Source: Terriglobales bacterium (GTDB lineage: Bacteria; Acidobacteriota; Terriglobia; Terriglobales; Acidobacteriaceae). Taken from it: 18,345 nt of DNA. The notes under the pieces were generated by a model, which was given only the letters and a program-made list of their open reading frames with translations, was not told where the DNA came from and did not search any database. Below are positions 1 to 6,609 of this stretch, in pieces. The first letter of the stretch is position 1. Each line of letters opens with the position of its first letter. The translations under genes and the position numbers were made by a program. The stretch covers positions 1-18,345 of the forward strand of contig JASHXK010000431.1 in assembly GCA_030043575.1 (NCBI GenBank). Direction: 5' to 3'.

Positions 1-458
1 CGGAAGGCGTGCCTAGTCGCAAGACGATCGTTATTGAAAAAGGTGTTCTCAAGTCCTATCTCCTGAACACCTACACTGCGAAAAAGCTCAATCTGCAGAC
101 TACGGGCAACGCCTCGCGCGGTCTAGCTGGAACACCAGGCATCGGGCCGGGCAACTTCTTCCTGAAGCCGGGAACCAAGAGCGCAGAGGAAATCATCGCG
201 GACATCAAGGACGGACTTTTCGTCACCGAATTTCTCGGCTTCGGCGTCAACTTGGTGACCGGCGACTTCTCGCGCGGCGCCAGCGGCCTCTGGATTCAGA
301 ACGGAGAGCTCACATTTCCGGTGGAAGAGATCACGGTCGCCGGAAATCTCAAGGACATGTTCTTCAATATCTCCGAGATGGGCAACGATCTCGAATTCCG
401 CAGCTCGATCGCTTCGCCGACGTTGCGCATCGACGGCATGACCGTGGCGGGTGAGTAA
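1..458 (+). CDS. TldE/PmbA-family metallopeptidase-like protein, C-terminal part (partial)
   Basis: This is the last ~152 codons of a gene entering from the left edge. The reading frame is open to base 3, so the GTG at 9 is an internal Val and not a start. The piece holds the conserved C-terminal signature of the TldD/PmbA (TldE) family: EGVPSRKTIVIEKGVL, then KSYLLNTYTAKKL, and GLFVTEFLGFGVNLVTGDFS followed by GASGLWIQNGEL. The missing N-terminal part would hold the rest of the domain. In the family, TldD carries the zinc-binding HExxxH motif and TldE/PmbA is its partner lacking it; together they degrade small peptides and mature some modified peptides. The GVNLVTGDFSRGASG stretch is more typical of the TldE/PmbA side. 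A tldD gene is probably just upstream. Translation stops at TAA 456-458. Confidence 0.85.
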   Translation, partial: EGVPSRKTIVIEKGVLKSYLLNTYTAKKLNLQTTGNASRGLAGTPGIGPGNFFLKPGTKSAEEIIADIKDGLFVTEFLGFGVNLVTGDFSRGASGLWIQNGELTFPVEEITVAGNLKDMFFNISEMGNDLEFRSSIASPTLRIDGMTVAGE

Positions 459-492
459 GCGGTTGCCCCGCATCGCACCGCTTCTTCCATAG

Positions 493-615
493 TGTCATCC
501 CGACCGGAGCGAAGCGGAGTGGAGGGACCTGCTGTCTATCGGCATCATTCCGCTACCGGCGGGAAGCAGGTCCCTCGACTCCTCGGTCGTAGCGACCTCG
601 TCGCTCGGGATGACA
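493..615. repeat. 123-bp palindromic intergenic element (MITE/REP-like)
   Basis: The ends are a perfect 11-bp inverted repeat, TGTCATCCCGA (493-503) and TCGGGATGACA (605-615). Inside lies a second perfect 12-bp pair, GAGGGACCTGCT (522-533) and AGCAGGTCCCTC (565-576), around a ~31-nt apex. The parts between (for example GCGAAGCGGAG against CTCGGTCGTAGCGACCTCGTCG) can pair only imperfectly. The element fills most of the space between the convergent 3' ends of the TldE-like gene and adenosine deaminase. It has no coding content. Similar GTCATCCCGA-ended sequences are, to my knowledge, dispersed in acidobacterial and some other genomes. The folded RNA could also act as a bidirectional terminator. 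Only this one copy is seen in the window. Confidence 0.75.
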
Positions 616-641
616 AATAAGAAAAATATACCCCCACAGGC

Positions 642-1679
642 CTAAAGGCCCTTCTGACCCAGCAATTCCCGCTTTCTCCCTTCCGGCAGGAACGACGCTC
701 GAAACGAATTCTTCGCCAGCTCGCGCAATTCGCCCTCGCTGAATCCGAAGACGTCTCGCGCCAGTTGATACTCCTGCGACAGCGTCGTGCGGAACATATC
801 CGGATCGTCGGTATTCAACACGACGCACACTCCGGCATCGAACAGCTTTCGCACTGGGTGCTCTTCGACGGTCCCACAACAGCCCGTCATCAAGTTGCTG
901 GTCATGCAGATTTCGACGGGAATCTGCTTTGCAGCTAAATAACGGACCAGCTCTGGATCGTCGATGGCGTGCAGCCCGTGCCCGATGCGATCGGGGTTCA
1001 GTTCGCGTAGCGCGCCCCAGATCGATTCCGGACCAACCGTCTCCCCGGCATGAACCGTTAATCGCAGGCCGCTTTTCGCCGCGTGTTCGTAGACTTCGCG
1101 AAACTGCTCCGGCCCAGCGCGGCGTTCGTCCCCGCCAATACCGATGCCTACCACATTGTGGGACTTTAGCTGGATGGCTTCATCGACGACACGTTGCGCT
1201 TCATCCACGCCGAAGTGCCGGACGGCATCAAGAATCCAGTAAAGCGAGATGCCAAAGTCGCGCTCTCCACGCTGCCGGCCTCGCTCGGCACCCTCAAACA
1301 AGGGCGCGAATTCCTGGCCTCGCCAATGGACGACGCCGGCGGAAATGTATACCTCCGCGTGAACGACATTTTGCGCGTGTAGCTTTTGCATCATGCGATG
1401 CGTGACCAGCTCGTAATCGTCTGCCGTGCGCAGGCGCTCGGTGACGGCCTTGAATGCCAGCATGAATCCGGCGAAGTCCTTGTAGCGATACAGTTCGCGG
1501 GCTTGGTCTTCGGTGAATATTCGGCTGCTGTCTTCAATGTTGCGATAACGATTGTTCGCGGTCGATAGCGGCGTGGGATGGCGTCTGCTCAACTCCGACA
1601 ATGTGGGAGGATCAACCGAGCCCTCGAGATGAAGGTGAAGTTCTGCTTTGGGCAGCGACTTGAGGAACCCGTCGCTCAC
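642..1679 (-). CDS. add: adenosine deaminase family protein
   Basis: A 345-aa amidohydrolase-fold deaminase, expected to be cytoplasmic and to convert adenosine (or a related aminopurine nucleoside) to the inosine form with release of ammonia. All expected catalytic features are present: the zinc ligands in ELHLHLEGS (His15, His17), His210 and the catalytic Glu213 in TVHAGE, His234 in RIGHG, and the Asp pair 291-292 in LNTDDP. The length matches bacterial adenosine deaminases. The start is GTG at 1679, lying inside the stop of the upstream permease gene (GTGA overlap). This indicates translational coupling and gives MSDGFLKSLPKAELHLHLEGS, the usual distance to the first metal motif. The family also includes adenine deaminase-like and aminodeoxyfutalosine deaminase (menaquinone pathway) enzymes, so the exact substrate is not settled. 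The GGDERRAG segment differs from the GDEL segment of classical enzymes. Confidence 0.88.
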   Translation of the reverse strand: MSDGFLKSLPKAELHLHLEGSVDPPTLSELSRRHPTPLSTANNRYRNIEDSSRIFTEDQARELYRYKDFAGFMLAFKAVTERLRTADDYELVTHRMMQKLHAQNVVHAEVYISAGVVHWRGQEFAPLFEGAERGRQRGERDFGISLYWILDAVRHFGVDEAQRVVDEAIQLKSHNVVGIGIGGDERRAGPEQFREVYEHAAKSGLRLTVHAGETVGPESIWGALRELNPDRIGHGLHAIDDPELVRYLAAKQIPVEICMTSNLMTGCCGTVEEHPVRKLFDAGVCVVLNTDDPDMFRTTLSQEYQLARDVFGFSEGELRELAKNSFRASFLPEGRKRELLGQKGL

Positions 1680-3259
1680 TGCTTCGCGACCGTCTGGAGA
1701 ACGGGTTTGGAATTGGTCGGGCTGAATTCGCTGCGATGGCGGCTATACAGCCAGTAAACAGCCATGCCGATGATCAGCCAGGCGAAGAAGCGTAGCCACG
1801 TCAAGATTGGCAGGCCGGCCATCAGCAATATGCAGAAAATTACGCTGAGTATCGGCGCGGCCAAACCCCCTGGAGCGCGAAAGCCACGATGCCGATCGGG
1901 CTGCTTATAGCGCAGGATGATCACGCCAAGCGATACCAGCACAAACGCAAAAAGAGTGCCAATGTTCGACAAGTCCGAAAGCGTGCCGATGTCGAGAATC
2001 CCGCCGGGAATGCCCACCAAAAATCCGGCGATCCATGTCGCCACTGCTGGCGTGCGAAAGCGCGGATGCACGTTGCTGAAGATCTTCGGCAGCAGGCCAT
2101 CGCGTGACATGGAGAACCATACGCGCGCCTGTCCCAGCTGAAAGACGAGCAACGACGAGATCATGCCCATCATTGCGCCGAAGAGCACGGCCAGCTCGGT
2201 CCAGCGCAGCAACTCCGACTTTGTGGTACCTGCCAGCATGCTCATGCTGTTGACCACGGGAGCGGCATCGTCGATCAGCGACCTCCAGGGCACCAATCCA
2301 GTAAGCACGACGGCAACCGCGATGTAGAGGATCGTACAAACGATCAGGGTCGCGATAATGCCGAACGGGATATCGCGCTGCGGGTTGCGTGCTTCTTCCG
2401 CAGCGGTCGAGACCGAGTCGAATCCGATATAGGTGAAGAAAATAATCGAGCCACCGGTCAGCACGCCCGACCAGCCTTCGGGAACGAAGGGATGGTAGTT
2501 TGTCGGATGAATGAAACGCATGCCGACGAAGACGAACGCCAGAATGGCCGCGATCTTCAGCAGGACCATGACGTTGTTGGTCTCGGCGGATTCGCGAATG
2601 CCGCGTACCAGCACCACGGTCAGAATCATGACAATCAAGAACGCGGGAATGTTGAAACCGAAGTGCCAGCCCGGGTTGTAGAGCACGTTGCCCTTGAGGT
2701 CGGTGAGGCCGCCGGGCAGATACGCGGGCGTGATCCAGCGCAGCGCGGGATGCCATCCGAACCAGGTGAACGTGGCTTCCATGTGTGCCGCGAAACCCAC
2801 GCTCACGGCCATGTTGCTGACAGCGTATTCGAGAATGAGATCCCAGCCAATGATCCATGCGATCAACTCGCCCATCGTGGCATAGGTGTACGTGTAAGCG
2901 CTGCCGGCGATCGGGATCATCGACGCCAACTCTGCGTAGCAGAGCGCGGTGAAACCGCACACGATCGCGACCAGGATTAGAGATAACGCCAGTGCCGGGC
3001 CCGCGCCCGGACGGCCGAGTGTGGCCGTGTGATGGACGATGTAGTCCGCCAGCGGACTGTTCAGAATGGAGGGGGTATCGAATTTCTGACCGGCGATAGC
3101 GGTGCCGACGACGGTGAAGATTCCGGAGCCGATGACTGCGCCGATACCGAGTCCGGTGAGCGACCAGGGTCCAAGAGATTTCTTGAGCCGATGTTCCGCC
3201 TCCTGGGAGTCGGAGATCAGCTTGTCAATGGACTTGCATGCGAAGAGTTGGTTCGCCAG
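1676..3259 (-). CDS. APC-superfamily amino acid permease (cationic amino acid transporter type)
   Basis: A polytopic inner-membrane transporter, ~527 aa if read from the proposed CTG start, with about 12-14 hydrophobic helices. Family landmarks in order: GIGAVIGSGIFTVVG in TM1, SAYTYTYATMGELIAWIIGW in TM3, IIFFTYIGFDSVSTAAEEA then NPQRDIP in the middle, and ARVWFSMSRDGLLPKIFSNV in the second half. These fit the CAT/YfnA group of proton-coupled amino acid permeases. A shorter reading from GTG at 2962 would lose TM1 and TM2, so it is rejected. The frame stays open upstream to a stop at 3299-3301 but has no ATG, GTG or TTG before 2962. The family-like N-terminus ANQLFACKSIDKLI begins right after a CTG at 3259, which is preceded by GGGAG at 7 nt. 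The gene overlaps adenosine deaminase by 4 bp. The transported substrate is unknown; coupling to a deaminase leaves open a role in nitrogen or purine salvage. Confidence 0.85.
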   Translation of the reverse strand: MANQLFACKSIDKLISDSQEAEHRLKKSLGPWSLTGLGIGAVIGSGIFTVVGTAIAGQKFDTPSILNSPLADYIVHHTATLGRPGAGPALALSLILVAIVCGFTALCYAELASMIPIAGSAYTYTYATMGELIAWIIGWDLILEYAVSNMAVSVGFAAHMEATFTWFGWHPALRWITPAYLPGGLTDLKGNVLYNPGWHFGFNIPAFLIVMILTVVLVRGIRESAETNNVMVLLKIAAILAFVFVGMRFIHPTNYHPFVPEGWSGVLTGGSIIFFTYIGFDSVSTAAEEARNPQRDIPFGIIATLIVCTILYIAVAVVLTGLVPWRSLIDDAAPVVNSMSMLAGTTKSELLRWTELAVLFGAMMGMISSLLVFQLGQARVWFSMSRDGLLPKIFSNVHPRFRTPAVATWIAGFLVGIPGGILDIGTLSDLSNIGTLFAFVLVSLGVIILRYKQPDRHRGFRAPGGLAAPILSVIFCILLMAGLPILTWLRFFAWLIIGMAVYWLYSRHRSEFSPTNSKPVLQTVAKQ

Positions 3260-3266
3260 GGTAACG

Positions 3267-3271
3267 CTCCC
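3267..3271 (-). promoter_or_regulatory. ribosome binding site supporting a CTG start
   Basis: Read on the minus strand, GGGAG is followed by a 7-nt spacer and then CTG (3259-3257) and GCG AAC CAA CTC. The spacing is ideal, and the residues after CTG match the usual beginning of this permease family. This site decides the start in the absence of any ATG/GTG/TTG. It also sits in the short palindrome CTCCCGGGAG. Confidence 0.5.
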
Positions 3272-3385
3272 GGGAGTGTTCGAATCGGCTCTCTGAATTC
3301 AAACAGAAAGCAGAAATAGGGGCAAGTGGGGGGGAATGACCGCGAGGCTTTCGCCAGGACACAGTCGGGCGCTTGCATCAACGCA

Positions 3386-3799
3386 TCAGCCCGCCTTGAC
3401 CTTCTTCGGCCGGCCCCCTAAGCGTCCGTTGGCTCGTGAAGCGCGTCTCTTCGCGAGAGTTGTACGCTTGCCGCCTATAGCACCCAGCCTTGCGGCCGTC
3501 CATTTGCGCGAGCCGAGAATACCCTCGAGGAGCGCAGGCAGGTAAAGATCCGCGTCGAGCTTAGGAAAATGAAGGCCGAGTCCAGAAGGAGTGATCTCGA
3601 TCAGATTCAACTGGGCGTCTGTTGCATGCTCGAGGCCCTCTGCAGCAGACGGAGAAAAGCTAATGTCGATGCCAGATGCCAGGCTGACTATGACTCGCCC
3701 CATCTTGCGATCATAATGAGCGGCAGTCGCCGAAGGCGTTTTCTTGATTTGTCTGCGGCCTCGTTCGTTAGCTGCCCGGAACTCGTCAGTCGACGCCAT
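3386..3799 (-). CDS. DUF2442 domain protein (putative antitoxin-like partner)
   Basis: A 137-aa protein of the DUF2442 family. The core (about residues 30-90) has the family-like segments GRVIVSLASGIDISFSP, LIEITPSGLGLHFPKLDADLYLPALLEGILG. The C-terminus is strongly basic, with WTAARLGAIGGKRT followed by RRASRANGRLGGRPKK, a tail typical of this family that could bind DNA or RNA. I chose the ATG at 3799 because it gives a compact domain protein. A longer reading from 3961 is only the antisense-like frame within the DUF4160 gene. The gene begins 14 bp inside the end of the DUF4160 gene, so the two are co-transcribed and probably translationally coupled. Such DUF4160-DUF2442 pairs recur in bacteria and behave like accessory two-gene cassettes. 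Function is unproven; the antitoxin role is inference from size, basic tail and pairing. Confidence 0.75.
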   Translation of the reverse strand: MASTDEFRAANERGRRQIKKTPSATAAHYDRKMGRVIVSLASGIDISFSPSAAEGLEHATDAQLNLIEITPSGLGLHFPKLDADLYLPALLEGILGSRKWTAARLGAIGGKRTTLAKRRASRANGRLGGRPKKVKAG

Positions 3800-4034
3800 G
3801 AATCCGCTCCCACTCTTCGCATAGTCTGATGCGCTCTCGCTCAAGTTCTCGCGGAATTCGTCCGGTCTGCAACCGCCCGCATCCGTAGTTTTCGCGCAGA
3901 ACCACAGGCCCGTTGAGGCAGTTGAGCTCGAACACAGCCTCGCAATCCTTGCCAATAGCATGCACGTGGGCAGGGCGGTGATCGTTTGGATAAATCACGA
4001 TCCGCCAACCAGCGAAGCGCGAAATCGTTGGCAT
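3786..4034 (-). CDS. DUF4160 domain protein (putative toxin-like partner)
   Basis: An 82-aa protein of the DUF4160 family. Diagnostic segments are PTISRFAGWRIVIYPNDH, RPAHVHA and the C-terminal helix ELERERIRLCEEWERIHG. The start is ATG at 4034; a TTG directly before it is in frame but ATG is more likely. It is the first gene of the pair and overlaps DUF2442 by 14 bp. A TATAAT box ends only 4 nt before the ATG, so the mRNA may be leaderless. A 7-4-7 palindrome overlaps that promoter. The family has no established biochemical function known to me; the RPAHVHA motif with its histidines is the likeliest active or binding site. The toxin label is an inference. Confidence 0.75.
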   Translation of the reverse strand: MPTISRFAGWRIVIYPNDHRPAHVHAIGKDCEAVFELNCLNGPVVLRENYGCGRLQTGRIPRELERERIRLCEEWERIHGVD

Positions 4035-4038
4035 CAAA

Positions 4039-4061
4039 ATTATAACCTAAACGCTTAGGTT
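4039..4061 (-). promoter_or_regulatory. TATAAT promoter with overlapping palindromic operator for the DUF4160-DUF2442 pair
   Basis: On the minus strand a perfect TATAAT (4044-4039) lies 4 nt before the DUF4160 ATG, placing the predicted transcript start at or next to the start codon. Directly upstream, and sharing its edge, is the perfect inverted repeat AACCTAA-ACGC-TTAGGTT (4044-4061, plus-strand reading). It occupies the -10/-35 spacer, the usual location of an autoregulatory operator. No good -35 hexamer is seen. Confidence 0.55.
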
Positions 4062-4085
4062 TCTAGAAGCGAGGTGTCTGCTCGG

Positions 4086-6374
4086 TTATTTGCCGGGCGC
4101 CAGCGTCTCCATGAAGTAGTCGTCAATCATGTGGAACAGATGGCATCGGGTGGCGAATCCGGCGATGCCATGCGTCTTGCCGGGATACGCCATGAGCCGG
4201 AATTGCTTGCCCGCGTCGATCAGGTTGTTGATCATCTGAATCGTGTTCTGCACGTGGACGTTGTCGTCGCTCGTGCCGTGCACCTCCAGCAGCTGGCCAT
4301 GCAGGTCGGCGGCAAAGTTGACGGGCGAGCTGTTCTTGTAACCCGCTTCATTGTCCTTCGGCAGGCCCATGTAGCGCTCGGTGTAAATCGAGTCGTAGTT
4401 TCGCCAATCGGTCACCGGGGCAACTGCCACTCCGGCTTTGAATTGGTCGCTGTGTTCCAGGGCGTAGAGGGTGAAATATCCGCCGTAGCTCCATCCCCAG
4501 AAGCCGACCCGAGTGCGGTCAAGCTGTGGGAACTCATCGAGCGCTTCCTTCATGGCGGCGAGTTGGTCGCTCAGCTCGACCGGGCCGAAGTGATGCTTGA
4601 TGGGCAGCGCGAAGGCCTTGCCGCGATTTGCCATGCCCCGATTGTCGACGTGCAAAACGGCGAAGCCCTGTCGCGCGAGGATCTGATCGAAGAGATCGAA
4701 GCCCATCCACATGTCGCGAACGGTCTGCGCGCCAGGGCCACCGTAGGGGTTGAGGATCAGTGGAGCCTTGCCGTTGGCATTCATCGGGCCACCCGGCGGA
4801 GGAAGCAGAATCTCGCCTTCCAACTGAGTTACACCATTGGCCGCAATGAACTTAACGAACTTGGGTGCAATCAGGTTATAGGCCTCAACGCTGCGCGGCT
4901 TCCAAAAGGGAGTGCAGGCCCCATCAACCTGGCAGATGGACATAGTGGGCGGCGTGGTCAGCGCGGAGAAGTCATCGACGTAATACTTGGCGTTCTTGGG
5001 GTCGAAGTCGGCGGAGTGGGTTCCGTCCTGCTGCGACATGCGCCGGAAGTTCTCGCCATTCAGACTGACGGCGAATTCGTCGCGCTGCAACACATCACCG
5101 TCGTTGGCTGAGAAAAACACCGTGCCCTGCTTACTATCGACGCCGTCGATACTTTCCACCTCCCAATCGCCGCTGGTGAGCTGCTTCTCCATTTTGGCCT
5201 GGGCGCTGAGCGGGTTCTGCTTGTCGAAGCGGTAGAGGTAAATGTGATTGTGGCCATCGCGCCAACTCGTCCACAGATAGCCGTCGCCTGAGTCGAGCAG
5301 TTTGAAGTCGACTTCGGGATGCATGTCGATCCAGGCGTCGGTGGTCTCGGTCATAATGAGTTGCGACTTACCGTTGTCCACGTCAACGAAATAGAGATCA
5401 AGACGGTCCTGAACGCGATTGAGGACCATGGCCCAGATCAGTCCGTCGCGCACCCAGCCGAAGCGCGGAATCAGCACATTCGGGTCATTTCCCAGCGGCA
5501 GCGCGCCGTTGCCGCCTCCACCAGCCGTGATCCATTTGATCTTGCCGCCGTCGCTCTTCATGACGCCAATCCGAACGCCAGGATTGGGATCGCCGGGTTG
5601 AGGATATTTCTGGTTGTCAACCGTGGGATGCACTGGCATCCAGTCGGTGATGGGATAGCTCGGCACATCTTTCTCGTCCATTTGCAGAAAGACGATCTGT
5701 TTACCGTTTGGCGACCAGAAATAATTGCTGCGGGTATACAGCTCTTCCTCGTAAACCCAGTCGACGTCACCATTGAGCAGGTTCTCATTGCCGTCTTTGG
5801 TGAGTTGGCGCTCCTCGCCGCCACCGACCGGGCGCACGTACAGATTATGGGTGCGGACGTAGGAGATGCGATCACCGTTGGGCGAAAACTTGGGATCGCC
5901 GCTCTCCTCGTTGCTGGAGGTGAGCTGTACGGCCGTGCCGTTGTCCAGGTTATACAGCCAGAGCTGGCCCATGGAGTCGAAGAGCAGATGCTTGGAGTCG
6001 GGCGCCCACTGATAGGCGGCGATGGAGTAGCGCTGCGCTGCTTCCTTCTTGCGCTCGTCTTTGATCGCGCTTACCGGAGGAGCAAGAGACGCCAGCTTAC
6101 TGCTGGCCACCAGCACGGCGGACTTGCCGGTGGCGACGTCGACGTAGTAGAGCTCACCCTGCTCGCCGCTGTCGTCGCGCTGAACGAACGAGACTTTGGT
6201 TCCGTCCGGACTCCACTGCACATTCTCCGGCCCACGCCCGAGAATGCTGCCGGGTTTGAAGATGTCTTCGATCGTCAGTGACTTTTGATCCGGCGGGGGC
6301 TGCGAAGGGGTTTGTGCAGTAAGGAGAGAACAGCAGAAGAGAGAGAGGAAGAAAGCAGCGAATCGAGCCTTCAC
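4086..6374 (-). CDS. secreted dipeptidyl peptidase IV-family serine peptidase (S9)
   Basis: A 762-aa S9B-type prolyl oligopeptidase superfamily enzyme, expected to remove N-terminal dipeptides (classically X-Pro) in the periplasm or outside the cell. It opens with a signal peptide (hydrophobic residues ~5-19, likely cleaved after LLTA at 20). Residues ~35-480 form a beta-propeller with repeated WSPDG/FSPNG blades. The paired Glu motif DWVYEEE (Glu209-Glu210) that anchors the substrate amino group in DPP-IV is present. The C-terminal alpha/beta hydrolase has the nucleophile Ser629 in GWSYGG, the acid Asp in HGTSDDNVH (703/704) and His735 in KTHGI. The length is close to DPP-IV itself. The start is GTG at 6374 with CGGAG 5 nt upstream. 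An extended -10 (TGATATAAA) lies ~39 nt upstream. It appears to be a single-gene unit; a link to the neighbouring genes is not evident. Confidence 0.92.
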   Translation of the reverse strand: MKARFAAFFLSLFCCSLLTAQTPSQPPPDQKSLTIEDIFKPGSILGRGPENVQWSPDGTKVSFVQRDDSGEQGELYYVDVATGKSAVLVASSKLASLAPPVSAIKDERKKEAAQRYSIAAYQWAPDSKHLLFDSMGQLWLYNLDNGTAVQLTSSNEESGDPKFSPNGDRISYVRTHNLYVRPVGGGEERQLTKDGNENLLNGDVDWVYEEELYTRSNYFWSPNGKQIVFLQMDEKDVPSYPITDWMPVHPTVDNQKYPQPGDPNPGVRIGVMKSDGGKIKWITAGGGGNGALPLGNDPNVLIPRFGWVRDGLIWAMVLNRVQDRLDLYFVDVDNGKSQLIMTETTDAWIDMHPEVDFKLLDSGDGYLWTSWRDGHNHIYLYRFDKQNPLSAQAKMEKQLTSGDWEVESIDGVDSKQGTVFFSANDGDVLQRDEFAVSLNGENFRRMSQQDGTHSADFDPKNAKYYVDDFSALTTPPTMSICQVDGACTPFWKPRSVEAYNLIAPKFVKFIAANGVTQLEGEILLPPPGGPMNANGKAPLILNPYGGPGAQTVRDMWMGFDLFDQILARQGFAVLHVDNRGMANRGKAFALPIKHHFGPVELSDQLAAMKEALDEFPQLDRTRVGFWGWSYGGYFTLYALEHSDQFKAGVAVAPVTDWRNYDSIYTERYMGLPKDNEAGYKNSSPVNFAADLHGQLLEVHGTSDDNVHVQNTIQMINNLIDAGKQFRLMAYPGKTHGIAGFATRCHLFHMIDDYFMETLAPGK

Positions 6375-6412
6375 GGCAACTCCGAAATGTGAATTAGGGA
6401 CTGCGGAAAAAG

Positions 6413-6421
6413 TTTATATCA
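6413..6421 (-). promoter_or_regulatory. possible extended -10 promoter of the DPP-IV gene
   Basis: The minus strand reads TGATATAAA, matching the extended -10 pattern TGnTATAAT at all but the last base. It lies about 39 nt before the GTG start at 6374. No clear -35 is seen, as is common for extended -10 promoters. Confidence 0.35.
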
Positions 6422-6609
6422 GGAAGGCCGGGGTATGCGCGAGGCTTGAGCACGCTGTTTCGGCGTACCCCGATCTTTACGACTTGACCGGCTGAAACGA
6501 TGGCGGGGATCCTATCGGCCGCCCCGTGCAGGGACGAAAGCCACATCCACCAGTGCTTCCCGCGCTGGGCTAATGACTTTCATCCTCCCTGCGGCGGGAT
6601 TGTCGAGAG

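Noticed and set aside
3342..3356. Minus-strand TGGCGAAAGCCTCGC as an RpoN promoter for the permease
   Set aside because: GG-N10-GC spacing is right, but both elements match poorly elsewhere and nothing links the permease to the activators; a chance match is likely.
3800..3961. N-terminal extension of the DUF2442 protein to 3961
   Set aside because: The extra 54 residues fall inside the DUF4160 gene in another frame and match nothing in the family; ATG 3799 gives a normal-sized protein.
4074..6281. Long plus-strand open frames (4074-5111 and 5319-6281) opposite the DPP-IV gene
   Set aside because: They are antisense frames kept open by the codon bias of a clearly recognised S9 peptidase; no family features or ribosome sites support them.
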